DNA from: Bifidobacteriaceae bacterium UBA2724
GTDB taxonomy: Bacteria > Actinomycetota > Actinomycetes > Actinomycetales > Bifidobacteriaceae
Assembly (NCBI GenBank): GCA_002353815.1
Contig: DEKK01000015.1
Coordinates: 1 to 39,782, forward strand
Length of the DNA: 39,782 bases
Reading direction: 5' to 3'
Part shown: one piece after another, positions 8,850 through 17,699 of the stretch
Numbering within the stretch: the first letter of the stretch is position 1
Layout of the letters: each line of letters begins with the position of its first letter
Notes under the pieces: generated by a model
What the model saw: only the letters and a program-made list of their open reading frames with translations
Database searches by the model: none
Told to the model about the DNA's origin: nothing
Translations under genes and position numbers: made by a program

Positions 8850-10796
8850 ATGCGCAACGACAGCGACACCGATATCCACACCACCACGGAGGACGCCGAG
8901 GCCTCCCGCGACGCCGGCGACACGCCAGGCACCGCACGGCACGCCGGCACGGATTCCGCGAACCGCGGAAGCACCAAGGCTACAGCCATGCGAAAGGACA
9001 GGTTCTTCACCAAGCAGTCCATGGCGATGATCGGCGCGACGCTGGGCATGTGCATGCTGCTGGCCGGCGTCATCACCGGGTTGTCAGCCGTCAACAGAAG
9101 CGGCACGCCCGTTTTCGCGGGCGGCGGCGCCAAAACCACCCCGCAGACCGGCTCCGACGCCCAGCCGGGCTCCACGTACAATGCCGCGGACACGACGTCC
9201 ACTCCCCCTGCCCTGCCCCAGAGACCCCAGTCCGGCCAGCAGAGCGGGGGCAGAGGCGGCGCCGACACGCAGAGCTATGACTACACCGGCTCCATGGACG
9301 GCGCGCTCACCGCCGACGGCGAGGACGTGACCAGCGACGGCGTCACGGAGAACGCCACCGAACCAGACCAGAACGCGGCGCTCGCCGGGAACGGCGGCAC
9401 CCTCGCGTTTACCGGAGCGACGCTCACCAAATCCGGCAATGACACGAACGGCGACAACTGCAACTTCTACGGCATCAACTCCATCATGCTCGCGGCCGGC
9501 TCCAAATCGGCGATCCACGTGTCCGGCAGCACGCTGAGCGCGACCAGCGAAGGATCCAACGGCATCTTCTCGACCGACGGCGCCACCGTCTACGCCAACG
9601 ACGATACCATCGACACCACCGCGGGCAACTCCCGCGGCCTCGACGCCACCTACGGCGGCACGATCGTCGCCAACAAGATGACGATCTCCACCCAAGGCGA
9701 CCATTCGGGCGGTATCGCGACCGACCGCGGCGGCGGCAACATCTCGGTGACGGATTCCACGGTTTCGACATCAGGCTCGGGCAGCCCCATCATCTATTCG
9801 ACGGGGGTCATCGAGGCCAGTGGCGTGACAGGCACTGCCACGGGGTCCCAGATCGCGGGGATGGAGGGACTCAACACGATCCTCATCTATGACAGCGACC
9901 TGACCTCCACCATCACGAAGGCCACGGCAAGCGACCCGATCGCCGACGGCGTGATCATCTACCAGTCGACGTCGGGCGACGCCGACACGTCGTCGGGCGA
10001 CGCGGCGCGGTTCCAGGCCGTCGACTCCACCGTGTCGAGCTCCATCGAATCGGGAAGCATGTTCTACCTGACCAACACCACGGCGAACGTGGTGCTCAAG
10101 AACACGACGCTCGACTTCGATTCGTCGAAGGCGGCGCTGGTAACGGCCGAGGGCAACTATTCGAACAACTGGGGCTCCGCGGGGTCGAACGGCGCCACCG
10201 TGCATTTCACCGGCATCGGCGAGACCCTCAGCGGCGATGCCGTCGCCGACACAATCAGCACGCTCGACATGTATCTTCTCGACGGCACGACGTGGACGGG
10301 CTCGGCCCGCATCGAAGACAATGCGAGCGCCTCCACGACCGCCGACGACAACCTTTCGGTCGCCATCGACTCCACCAGCACGTGGGTGGTGACCGATGAC
10401 AGCACCGTGACGAACCTCAGCGTCTCCGACGGAGGCAGGATCGTGGATTCCGAAGGCAACACCGTCACGGTCAAGGACTCCCGGGGTTCGACGCTCGCCG
10501 AGGGCACCTCCGACCTCACCGTGACGGTAACGGGCGCCTACGGCACCACCGTGAGCGCATCGGAAGCCAACGAGGTGCAGAACGCAAGCGTCGACCGCAC
10601 CGACTTCGACGATTACTACGGCACCGGCACCGCTTTCGGCGACGACGGCGATTTCGACGCGGACGCCTCCGGTTCCAGCGGCACGACGTCGCAGCCCAGC
10701 ACACAGGACCAGGATTCCACGGCTTCCGATGACTCGGCCGACGCCTCGTTCTGGGACAAAGTGGCGGCGTTCTTCAAAGCGCTGTGGCCCTGGTGA
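8850..10796 (+). CDS. Membrane-anchored beta-helix-like surface protein
   Basis: 648-aa protein of unknown function. A ~50-residue charged cytoplasmic start is followed by one hydrophobic segment (about residues 58-81, MAMIGATLGMCMLLAGVITG), then a Pro/Gln-rich linker and a long extracellular region of short Thr/Ser/Asp/Gly/Val repeats (ITVSxSxVST, NGIFSTDGATVYANDDTID) that look like rungs of a right-handed parallel beta-helix. There is no LPXTG motif; it ends in an aromatic amphipathic tail, SFWDKVAAFFKALWPW. Start supported by GAGG eight bases upstream; an internal ATG at residue 47 would give a conventional signal peptide but has no good site. An adhesin, glycan-binding or carbohydrate-lyase-like role is possible; nothing seen decides it. 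It is divergent from the feo operon. Confidence 0.8.
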   Translation: MRNDSDTDIHTTTEDAEASRDAGDTPGTARHAGTDSANRGSTKATAMRKDRFFTKQSMAMIGATLGMCMLLAGVITGLSAVNRSGTPVFAGGGAKTTPQTGSDAQPGSTYNAADTTSTPPALPQRPQSGQQSGGRGGADTQSYDYTGSMDGALTADGEDVTSDGVTENATEPDQNAALAGNGGTLAFTGATLTKSGNDTNGDNCNFYGINSIMLAAGSKSAIHVSGSTLSATSEGSNGIFSTDGATVYANDDTIDTTAGNSRGLDATYGGTIVANKMTISTQGDHSGGIATDRGGGNISVTDSTVSTSGSGSPIIYSTGVIEASGVTGTATGSQIAGMEGLNTILIYDSDLTSTITKATASDPIADGVIIYQSTSGDADTSSGDAARFQAVDSTVSSSIESGSMFYLTNTTANVVLKNTTLDFDSSKAALVTAEGNYSNNWGSAGSNGATVHFTGIGETLSGDAVADTISTLDMYLLDGTTWTGSARIEDNASASTTADDNLSVAIDSTSTWVVTDDSTVTNLSVSDGGRIVDSEGNTVTVKDSRGSTLAEGTSDLTVTVTGAYGTTVSASEANEVQNASVDRTDFDDYYGTGTAFGDDGDFDADASGSSGTTSQPSTQDQDSTASDDSADASFWDKVAAFFKALWPW

Positions 10797-11026
10797 CCGG
10801 CTCCGTCGCCTAGCCGCTACGGTGCGCCGTCGCTCCACCCGCATCGCCCCGCATGCACCATCGCCTTGTGGAACGTCGCCGTCCCGTTCCCCCGTGGCGA
10901 CGACACCCTGCATGCGTCAACGGGACCCGCCGTCGCCCCGTGACTGTCTTTGCCCAGTCCGCCCGCCCCACGGCCGTCCCCACGCCCATGAATTGGCATC
11001 CCACACCATCCCCACGGCACGCATGG

Positions 11027-11055
11027 AAACCCCAGAGGTCGCCCTCTGGGGTTTT
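11027..11055. terminator. Bidirectional rho-independent terminator
   Basis: Perfect 12-bp stem aaaccccagagg / cctctggggttt with a tcgc loop and a T-run after it on the plus strand. It ends the plus-strand beta-helix gene and the converging minus-strand livK gene. The rest of the 401-bp gap 10797-11197 shows no gene or other structure I can support. Confidence 0.85.
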
Positions 11056-11197
11056 CCGTTGGATCATGCCGCGCTTCACCAACGGTATGCCGCGCGCCGC
11101 ATGGCCCGTTCCGGATCCGGGATTCCGTACCGATCCGTCCGGTTCCTCCCGCCGTCACCGGGATGTGTCAGAGGAAGGAACCGCCGGCCCGGTGGGA

Positions 11198-12457
11198 TCA
11201 GACGTCGCCTTCCTCGGAATGATCGAAGTTCGGGACATTCTTGCCGTCGTAGACGTAGATGCCGATGTTCGCGGTGCTCGGATCATGGTCTTTGTTCCAC
11301 GGTCCGATGCCCGACTGGCCGCTGTACTGGATGTCCTTGCCGCTGTCGATGAGGGCCTTGCAGTCCTTGTAGCTCTCGCACTTCTCGCCGCCGTTCGCGC
11401 CGGAGACGGCCAGCATGTTGGCCTGGATGGTCTCGCCGTCGTTCGCGCCGCCCTTCTCGGCCGCCAGGGCCTCGTAGATCACGGCGTCGTAGGTCTCACC
11501 CGCGTAGGTGAAGTCGCTGATGTCCTTTCCGGCGGCGTCGGTCAGGCGCTTCTGGAATTCATCGCTGGCGTGGGAGCCGGGGATGGTGCCCTTCGAACCG
11601 GCGAGGGCGCCGGCGTCGAATTCATCGGAATAATCGGAGGTGTTGCCGTCGACGAGGTACAGGTGAGTTGTATCGACCCCCTGCGTGATCAGCTCTCGGA
11701 TGAGGGCCTGCGTCTGGTCGAAGGCGACGATGGCGATCGCGTCGGCGTCGGACGCCTTGATGGCGGTGACGATGGAGGCGAAGTTGGTCTCGGTCGGGTC
11801 GAAGGCCTCGTCCTCGCCGTAGACGACGTTCACGCCCTGCGCGCTGGCCGTCTTGGCGATCTGGTCGCGCAGACCGGTGCCGTACTCATCGTTGAACGCC
11901 GCGATGGCGAGTTTCTGGACGCCGTCCTGTGCAATCACGTTGCCCAGCACGGTGCCCTGGACGGTGTCCGGCGGGACGGTGCGGAAGAAGTAGTCGCTCA
12001 GGCCGGAGAACGACGTGGAGGTGGAGCCCATGGACGTCATCGGGATCTTGGCCTCGGTGATCTCTTGGTACACGTTGCGCACCACGGCGCTGGACGCCGG
12101 GCCGACGATGGCCGACGGGTTCTTCGACAGCACGTCTTCGGCGGCCGACGTGTTCTGGTCGGCGTGGTCGGCGTCGGACGTATCCGCCTGTACATAGGAA
12201 GCGTTCTGTCCGTTGACGCCACCGGCGTCATTGATGTCGTTGATGGCCAGCTTCACAGCGGCGACCTCGGCATCGGACAGGAACGCCAGGCTGCCTGTGA
12301 GCGGAAGCAGCGCGCCCAGGACGAACGGACCCGACGCGCCTGCCGACGAGGAGCTACCCGATGAGGAACCGCAGCCTCCGAAGGCGAGCACCGCCGCCGT
12401 GACGGCGGCCGTAGCGGTAATTGCGAAACGCTTTGCCTTCTTTTGATTGTTCTTCAT
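11198..12457 (-). CDS. livK: Branched-chain amino acid ABC transporter, substrate-binding lipoprotein
   Basis: 419-aa extracellular receptor of the Peripla_BP_6 / LivK type. N-terminus MKNNQKKAKRFAITATAAVT plus hydrophobic stretch ending FGGC: Cys29 in a slightly imperfect lipobox suggests lipid anchoring. A Ser/Gly linker precedes the binding fold (FVLGALLPLTGSLAFLSDAE, AVKLAINDINDAGGVNGQ, AIVGPASSAV, DAIAIVAFDQTQ). Start chosen at the ATG before the signal peptide; the open frame extends upstream without meaning. It lies 657 bp downstream of livF, on the same strand but beyond a strong hairpin, so it probably has its own promoter and is expressed in excess over the membrane complex, as is common for binding proteins (inference). 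Confidence 0.92.
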   Translation of the reverse strand: MKNNQKKAKRFAITATAAVTAAVLAFGGCGSSSGSSSSAGASGPFVLGALLPLTGSLAFLSDAEVAAVKLAINDINDAGGVNGQNASYVQADTSDADHADQNTSAAEDVLSKNPSAIVGPASSAVVRNVYQEITEAKIPMTSMGSTSTSFSGLSDYFFRTVPPDTVQGTVLGNVIAQDGVQKLAIAAFNDEYGTGLRDQIAKTASAQGVNVVYGEDEAFDPTETNFASIVTAIKASDADAIAIVAFDQTQALIRELITQGVDTTHLYLVDGNTSDYSDEFDAGALAGSKGTIPGSHASDEFQKRLTDAAGKDISDFTYAGETYDAVIYEALAAEKGGANDGETIQANMLAVSGANGGEKCESYKDCKALIDSGKDIQYSGQSGIGPWNKDHDPSTANIGIYVYDGKNVPNFDHSEEGDV

Positions 12458-12671
12458 GATTATCACCACTTCTCTTCCTGCCTCTGACGCCCCGCGAATG
12501 CCGAGCGCACACAGGCGATCGTTCTGCCCCGTCGCTCCACGACGGCACGACGGCCGCCGAAGTCGGAGGGGAGTAACAGATGAAGAACGCAGGAAGGTGA
12601 CAGTGGACCCTGTGCAGGTCCGCGAACCTTTGCTTTGTTCTTGATTGTTAAGGTACGGCGGAGAAAATAAC

Positions 12672-12685
12672 ACCACGTGTGTGGT
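12672..12685. promoter_or_regulatory. Inverted repeat ACCAC-N4-GTGGT upstream of livK
   Basis: ACCACGTGTGTGGT is a perfect 5+5 inverted repeat in an AT-rich patch (ataacaccacgtgtgtggtt) about 215 bases before the livK start. A plausible minus-strand promoter (TTGCAG, 16 bases, TATTTT) lies just upstream on that strand. A regulator site is likely but unidentified. Confidence 0.35.
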
Positions 12686-12956
12686 TTGTAACCCATCTAT
12701 GTCAGGCGAAAAATACTGGAAACAATAGAGACTGCAATGGTTTCGGGCATATGAAGCGCAGATCGTCACGCCCACGGGGCCACATGGGGAGACGTGCGCG
12801 CGGCTGTGGACGCCATGGAATCGGCGCGACGGATCCGGGGTTTCCGACCCCTGCCGCGGACCGTTTCCCTTCAGTCGCCCACCTGTCGCCCGCTCCGTGC
12901 CGTCATGGTGCAAACCATATTCATATCCAAGGAACCCGGATTACGTCCCATATACA

Positions 12957-13006
12957 AAGGAATCCGGGTTCCGCAGACCTTGCGGTCTGTCGAACCCGGA
13001 TTCCTT
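12957..13006. terminator. Long hairpin terminator downstream of livF
   Basis: Perfect 15-bp outer stem aaggaatccgggttc (12957-12971) / gaacccggattcctt (12992-13006), with an inner stem cagacc-ttgc-ggtctg (12975-12990 region). On the minus strand it is followed by TTTGTATA, so it probably terminates the livHMGF operon. A third arm copy, gaacccggatt at 12932-12942, can pair with the same left arm (see findings). Confidence 0.75.
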
Positions 13007-13114
13007 GTCTTCTGTGTCAGCGGGCCTCGCCGCGACAGCCAGCGCCGCGACTGCCAGCGCCGCGCTCGCCGCACTCCGCCTGCCACAAGCGGCGCCGCTG
13101 CGCGTCGGCCGTTC

Positions 13115-13960
13115 CTAGCGCCCTTCCTTCTCGACTTCCTCCTCGAGGTTGCCCAGGTACAGCGAGACGACCTTCGGATCGGTCATGAGATCGCGACCGG
13201 TGCCCGAATAGGCATTGCGCCCCTGGTCGAGCACATATCCCCTGTCGCAGATCTGCAGGCATCGGCGGGCGTTCTGCTCGACGATCACCACGGAGACCCC
13301 GGCCTTGTTGACCTTGCGCACCTGGATGAACGTCTCGTCCTGGAGCATCGGCGACAGACCGGCGGACGGCTCGTCGAGCAGCAGCACCGACGGCCGCATC
13401 ATCAGCGCGCGCCCCATCGCCACCATCTGGCGCTCGCCACCCGAGAGGGAGCCGGCGAGCTGGTCCTTGCGTGACGCCAGCTTGGGGAAGATCGACGACA
13501 CGTACTCGAAACGCTCGTTGAACTTCTTGGGTGCCTGGAACCCGCCCATTCGCAGGTTCTCCTCGATCGTCAGCGACGGGAACACGTTCTCGGTCTGCGG
13601 CACGAAGCCGACGCCGCGCGACACGAGTTTGTCGGCGCGCATGTTCGTGATGTCCTCGCCACGCAGCAAGAGCTTGCCAGAATGTATGTGCACAAGGCCG
13701 AACAGCGACTTGAGCAGCGTGGACTTGCCGGCGCCGTTCGGGCCGATGATGCCCACGATCTCGCCCTTGTGCAGGCTCAGCGACGCGCCGTTGAGGATGT
13801 TGACCCCCGGCAGGTAGCCGGCGACGAGGTTCTGCGCGTCCATGAGGGGTTCGCCGTCAGGCTCCCCCACGTGGATGGCCTTGCGGTCGAACGCCTCGCC
13901 CTCGCCGCCCTGGGCTTCCCTGGTGTTCTTTGCGGATGCCTTGGATTCCTTGTCGGCCAT
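13115..13960 (-). CDS. livF: Branched-chain amino acid ABC transporter ATPase LivF
   Basis: 281-aa ABC ATPase powering the LivHM permease. Walker A GPNGAGKST, Q-loop region GVGFVPQTENVFPSLTIEEN, signature LSGGERQM, Walker B VLLLDEPSAGLSP and H-region VIVEQNARRCL are all present and match the LivF subgroup. An N-terminal extension of about 45 charged residues precedes the usual start. Start chosen at 13960, one base after the livG stop, with AAGGAAGGTGAG upstream; a longer in-frame start lies inside livG. Last gene of livHMGF, followed by a strong hairpin. Confidence 0.93.
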   Translation of the reverse strand: MADKESKASAKNTREAQGGEGEAFDRKAIHVGEPDGEPLMDAQNLVAGYLPGVNILNGASLSLHKGEIVGIIGPNGAGKSTLLKSLFGLVHIHSGKLLLRGEDITNMRADKLVSRGVGFVPQTENVFPSLTIEENLRMGGFQAPKKFNERFEYVSSIFPKLASRKDQLAGSLSGGERQMVAMGRALMMRPSVLLLDEPSAGLSPMLQDETFIQVRKVNKAGVSVVIVEQNARRCLQICDRGYVLDQGRNAYSGTGRDLMTDPKVVSLYLGNLEEEVEKEGR

Positions 13961-13961
13961 G

Positions 13962-15062
13962 TCACTCACCTTCCTTGTGCGATGCATCGGACTCGTCACC
14001 GTCGCCGGAATCCTCCAGTACGGAGTCGTCGCCCAGATCGACATCGGCATGCGCGCCGAGGTAGGCGTCGATGACGGCCGGGTCCTTCATGACGGTCTTG
14101 GGCTGGCCTTCGGCGACGATCTTGCCTTCGGCCATGACCGTGACCCAGTCGGCGATGTGCCGCACCATGTTCATGTCGTGCTCGACGAACAGCACCGTGG
14201 TGCCCTGCTCGCGCAGCGACAGGATGGCGTCGAGCAGCGACTGCTTGAGCGCCGGGTTTACGCCTGCCATCGGCTCGTCGAGCATGACGAGCTGCGGATC
14301 GCTCATGAGCGCCCTGGCCATCTCGAGCAGCTTGCGCTGGCCGCCGGAAAGCGACCCCGCGTAGTCGTCCTTTTTCTTCCACAGCAGGAAGCGCTTGAGA
14401 AGCGCCTCCGCCTTCTGCCGGTTGGCCTTCTCATATCTGCGCCATCTTGACGGGAACAGCGCGGCGAGCATGCCCTCGCCGGGCTGCACCGGAGCGCCGA
14501 GCATCATGTTGTCCATGACAGTGAGGCGCGACATGACCTTGGTGAGCTGGAACGTGCGGACCATGCCCATCTTGGCCACGTGTTCGGGCGACACCGACTT
14601 GAGCGGACGGCCGTCGAACTCCCACGTGCCGGAATTCGGCTTGTCGAATCCCGTCATGAGGTTGAAGAACGTTGTCTTGCCGGCGCCGTTCGGGCCAATG
14701 AGGGCGGTGATGCCGTGGCGTTCTATCTCAAAGTGGTTCACGTCGACCGCTGTGACGCCGCCGAAACGGCGGGTCACGTTGTCTGCGACGAGAATCGGGT
14801 CGGGCTTCTTGACGCCGGGCCTGTTGTCGACATACGCCAGGTCGGCCTCGACGCGGTCGGCGTAGGCCGTCGAAACGAGTTTCTCGCCTTCCGGCGCCTT
14901 CGTCGCCCAATCCGACAGGTCTCCGAAAGCCACGCCCGGGGTGATGCCGTTGTTGACGAGACGGCGGTTCTCGTCCGTCATGCCTTCGTCGCGAAGGAAC
15001 GGCTTGCGGTCGTTTTCCTTGCCGACGGGGACGCCGGCGTCGTTGTGTTCTTTGTCAGACAT
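13962..15062 (-). CDS. livG: Branched-chain amino acid ABC transporter ATPase LivG
   Basis: 366-aa ABC ATPase. ABC core begins near residue 92 (LVADNVTRRFGGVTAVDVNH) with Walker A GPNGAGKTT, signature LSGGQRKLLEMARAL, Walker B LVMLDEPMAGVNP and H-loop FVEHDMNMV, the LivG pattern. About 85 extra residues precede the core, which is long for the family (about 255 aa); their role is unknown. Start at the ATG at 15062, which overlaps the end of livM by 8 bases, indicating translational coupling. C-terminal tail is acidic (DVDLGDDSVLEDSGDGDESD). Confidence 0.93.
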   Translation of the reverse strand: MSDKEHNDAGVPVGKENDRKPFLRDEGMTDENRRLVNNGITPGVAFGDLSDWATKAPEGEKLVSTAYADRVEADLAYVDNRPGVKKPDPILVADNVTRRFGGVTAVDVNHFEIERHGITALIGPNGAGKTTFFNLMTGFDKPNSGTWEFDGRPLKSVSPEHVAKMGMVRTFQLTKVMSRLTVMDNMMLGAPVQPGEGMLAALFPSRWRRYEKANRQKAEALLKRFLLWKKKDDYAGSLSGGQRKLLEMARALMSDPQLVMLDEPMAGVNPALKQSLLDAILSLREQGTTVLFVEHDMNMVRHIADWVTVMAEGKIVAEGQPKTVMKDPAVIDAYLGAHADVDLGDDSVLEDSGDGDESDASHKEGE

Positions 15063-16032
15063 TGAAAGCCAACTCCTTCTTGTCACCGAGGATGCCTTGC
15101 GGCCTGAAGATGACCAGGCACATGAGCGCGATGCCGACGAGCATCCAGCCCATGGACTCGACCTGCGTCGACGACAGCACCGTGGTGGGGATGACGCCTC
15201 GCATGAATCCGCGGATGAGCGTCAGAGCGACCCACATGATGACGGAGCCGACGACCGGCCCCCAGACGGTGGCGGCGCCGCCCATGAGCAGGATGGCCCA
15301 TGTGTTGAACGTCACCTGGCGGCCCAGCGAATCCGGCTGCACCGACCGGGGCAGCACGAAGATGATGCCGCCGATGGCGGCGAAGCAACCGCCGAGGAGC
15401 AACGCCTGCATCTTGAACTTGACCGGCGACTTGCCGAGGGACTTGATGGCGTTCTCGTCTTCGCGGATGCCCTTGAGCACGCGCCCCCATGGAGAGCGGA
15501 ACCATGCCCACGTGAGCAGAAGCGCGATGGCGACGAGGCTCCATGCCACGATGCGCAGCCACCAGGAATTGGCGACGTTGTTCGAATACGTCCACAGCAG
15601 GAAGTGCGTCCTGCCGTCGGGAAGAGGCGACAAATCGCGGAAGCCGTCGGTGAAGTGCTCCGGGGAGATGCCGGAGGAACCGCCGGTGAACGACGTCATG
15701 GCGGTGGACCTGCCGACGATGCGGATGATTTCGGCTGACGCGAGGGCCACCATGGACAGGTAGTCCGGGCCGAGCTTCAGCGTCGGGATGCCCAGCAGCA
15801 GGCCGTAGATGCAGGCGAGGACGATCGACACGAGCACGGAGCCCAGCACGCTCCACCCCATCCACTGCGTGATGGCGAAGCCGTAGGCGCCCAGCAGCAT
15901 GAACCCGGCCTGGCCCATGTTGAACAGGCCGGTCATGCCGAAGTGGATGTTGAGTCCGATTGCCGCGAGCGCGTAGGCCGCGGTGGTCGGGGCGAGGATC
16001 TCGCCCAGTGCGTTGGTGATGATTTCGTTCAT
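15055..16032 (-). CDS. livM: Branched-chain amino acid ABC transporter permease LivM
   Basis: 325-aa inner permease of the Liv importer, with eight or more hydrophobic segments. Family blocks visible: YALAAIGLNIHFGMTGLFNM, GQAGFMLLGAYGFA, LGIPTLKLGPDYLSMVALA, SPWGRVLKGIREDENAIKSL (the cytoplasmic EAA-like coupling region) and the C-terminal FRPQGILG. Three bases separate it from the livH stop, and its own stop overlaps livG. Pairs with LivH to form the membrane channel. Confidence 0.94.
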   Translation of the reverse strand: MNEIITNALGEILAPTTAAYALAAIGLNIHFGMTGLFNMGQAGFMLLGAYGFAITQWMGWSVLGSVLVSIVLACIYGLLLGIPTLKLGPDYLSMVALASAEIIRIVGRSTAMTSFTGGSSGISPEHFTDGFRDLSPLPDGRTHFLLWTYSNNVANSWWLRIVAWSLVAIALLLTWAWFRSPWGRVLKGIREDENAIKSLGKSPVKFKMQALLLGGCFAAIGGIIFVLPRSVQPDSLGRQVTFNTWAILLMGGAATVWGPVVGSVIMWVALTLIRGFMRGVIPTTVLSSTQVESMGWMLVGIALMCLVIFRPQGILGDKKELAFNV

Positions 16033-16035
16033 TGT

Positions 16036-17472
16036 TCAGCCCACCCTTTGCGCTTTGCCGAAGATGCCCTGCGGACGGATGAGCAGGACGATGATGAGAA
16101 TGGCGAGTGCGCTCGCGTATCGCATGTCCGTCGGGATAAACAGCGAGCTCATGTCGGAGACGATGCCGATGATGAGCGAGCCCACGAGTGCGCCGGACGC
16201 GGTGCCGAGGCCGCCGAGGGTGACGGACGCGAACATGAGCAGGATCAGCACGGCGCCCGTGTTCCACGCGATGCCGTTGAGGTAGATGCCGATGAGCACG
16301 CCCGACAGGGCGGCGAGCCCGCAGGCGAGGATCCAGACGACCCTGACCACGCCGTCGACGTCGATGCCGGACGCCGCCGCGAGCGCGGAGTTATCGGACA
16401 CGGCTCGCATGGCCTGCCCGAAGCGCGTCTTGTAGAGGAACCACGTGGTCGCGATGATGACCACGAGCGCCACGCCCGCGCAGATGAGGGTGCTCTTCGT
16501 GGTGGTGATCGGCCCGAGCTGGAAGCCGCGTTCCACGTCGTTCCTGATCTGCTTGGTTCCGCCGCCGAAGAAGAACTGGTAGGTGTATTGCAGCAGCATG
16601 GACAGGCCGATCGTCACGATCAGCTGCTGGGTGACGCCGATGCGCTTGCGGCGCAGCGGATGCCAGATGACGAGGTTCTGCAGCCATCCGGTGAAGGCAC
16701 CCACGGCGATGGCGAGGATGGCGGACACCAGGAGCGGCCAGTGGAGGAACTGGGTCCCGACGTAGGCCATGAGGCCGCCGAGCGTGACCTGCTCGCCGTG
16801 AGAGAAGGAGCTCAGGCCCGTGGTGCCGTAGACGAGACTCATGCCGAGGCTCATGAGGCACAGCATGAGGCCGAAGATGATGCCTGAGTAGAGCTGCTGC
16901 CAGACGCGGCGCCCGAAGTTCGATCCGCCCGACGATGACGACGAGTCGGATCCCGTGTCCGCCGTGTCGTCGGAACCAGCGGTCGCCTTATCCGACGACG
17001 CCGAGGCACCGCCGGTCGACGACGCACTCGACGCGCTCTTCTTGGTGGTCGTCGCCGCCTTGTCGAAGCGGACGACCTGTCGCTGCCCCGAGAAGCTGGA
17101 CTTGTTCACCGTGACGTCGACCGACGATGTCGGGAACTTGTACTTGCTGGCGACGCTGTCATCGATGGTCACGGTGTAGTCGCCGTCGGCTTCGACGCTG
17201 AACGCCCACCGGCCGTCGTCTGCGGTGGTGGTCGTCGCCTTTTCCTTACCGCTTAGAGTGACCGTGACGCCGCTGATGGGGTTCTTATTGGAATCCTGGA
17301 GAATGCCGTTGACGCAACCATTGCTGTCGGTTGGATTGCACACCTCAACCGCCTCTGCCGCATGCGCAGGGCCGGGGTTGAGAACGAAAAGCGCCATCAC
17401 GACCGCGGCCACCGCGAGCAAAGCTATCGGCAGGCCATGGATGTGACGTCGCCGATGATATACGACTGTCAT
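16036..17472 (-). CDS. livH: LivH permease fused to a secreted Ig-like/regulatory domain
   Basis: 478-aa first gene of livHMGF. Residues 1-38 form a signal peptide (LPIALLAVAAVVMALFV, cleavage likely after AHA). Residues about 40-136 make a beta-sandwich-like domain of the carboxypeptidase-regulatory or Cna-B kind (NGILQDSNKNPISGVTVTLS, TTADDGRWAFSVEADGDYTV) with two Cys (45, 53). A Ser/Thr/Ala/Asp-rich linker (137-187) leads to a complete LivH permease (MSLGMSLVYGTTGLSSFSHG, RAVSDNSALAAASGIDV, ALAILIIVLLIRPQGIFG). Typical LivH is about 290-310 aa. Start at 17472, preceded by GAGAGGACAC. The extra domain would lie outside the cell, where it could dock LivK or the wall (inference). Confidence 0.92.
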   Translation of the reverse strand: MTVVYHRRRHIHGLPIALLAVAAVVMALFVLNPGPAHAAEAVEVCNPTDSNGCVNGILQDSNKNPISGVTVTLSGKEKATTTTADDGRWAFSVEADGDYTVTIDDSVASKYKFPTSSVDVTVNKSSFSGQRQVVRFDKAATTTKKSASSASSTGGASASSDKATAGSDDTADTGSDSSSSSGGSNFGRRVWQQLYSGIIFGLMLCLMSLGMSLVYGTTGLSSFSHGEQVTLGGLMAYVGTQFLHWPLLVSAILAIAVGAFTGWLQNLVIWHPLRRKRIGVTQQLIVTIGLSMLLQYTYQFFFGGGTKQIRNDVERGFQLGPITTTKSTLICAGVALVVIIATTWFLYKTRFGQAMRAVSDNSALAAASGIDVDGVVRVVWILACGLAALSGVLIGIYLNGIAWNTGAVLILLMFASVTLGGLGTASGALVGSLIIGIVSDMSSLFIPTDMRYASALAILIIVLLIRPQGIFGKAQRVG

Positions 17473-17552
17473 ATTCAGTGTCCTCTCTCGAGATTTACTT
17501 TGAAGGTAAACGCGCGACCGTGAAAATCGGTTGCCTGCAAGTTTCACGGACG

Positions 17553-17577
17553 TTATTTCGTCAGGGGTTTATTTCGT
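17553..17577. promoter_or_regulatory. Direct repeat TTATTTCGT upstream of livH
   Basis: Two copies (17553-17561, 17569-17577) with 16-bp spacing lie about 80-105 bases before the livH start, in an AT-richer stretch that should contain the livHMGF promoter. Nearer the gene, TTTAC-tttgaag-GTAAA (17494-17510) is a small inverted repeat. Candidate regulator sites only. Confidence 0.3.
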
Positions 17578-17604
17578 GATTGTTATTGCAGAGAACGGGC
17601 CCCA

Positions 17605-17635
17605 ACAAAAATCCGAGGCCGTTTTGCCTCGGATT
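17605..17635 (-). terminator. Rho-independent terminator after the amidotransferase-like gene
   Basis: Stem aatccgaggc (17610-17619) / gcctcggatt (17626-17635). On the minus strand the hairpin is followed by TTTTTGTT, the classic pattern. It lies about 240 bases beyond the minus-strand gene at 17878-18609 and before the livH promoter region. Confidence 0.85.
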
Positions 17636-17699
17636 GATGCGGTTTTCTGATTGGCGCCCGTCCTCACGCGAACGTTGGTTACGGATTGGTGACGCCGGA

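Larger units (their letters stand above)
12458..13114. other. 657-bp intergenic region between livF and livK
   Basis: No gene is supported here. Reading toward livK it holds the livF terminator-like hairpins (12932-13006), the 14-bp inverted repeat at 12672-12685, and a smaller hairpin GGACC-ctgtgca-GGTCC (12605-12621) in the probable 5' leader of livK. A short minus-strand frame from 12696 encodes a run reading VLHLLLP, but it lacks a convincing ribosome site, so a leucine leader peptide is only a remote possibility. The long leader invites an attenuation or small-molecule control explanation. Confidence 0.5.

Noticed and set aside
12463..12696. Leucine leader peptide (VLHLLLP run) before livK
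   Set aside because: No convincing ribosome site, the run is short and mixed with other residues, and the frame runs on for 77 codons; not enough support.
14431..14625. Small minus-strand frame inside livG
   Set aside because: Out-of-frame shadow of the ABC ATPase gene.
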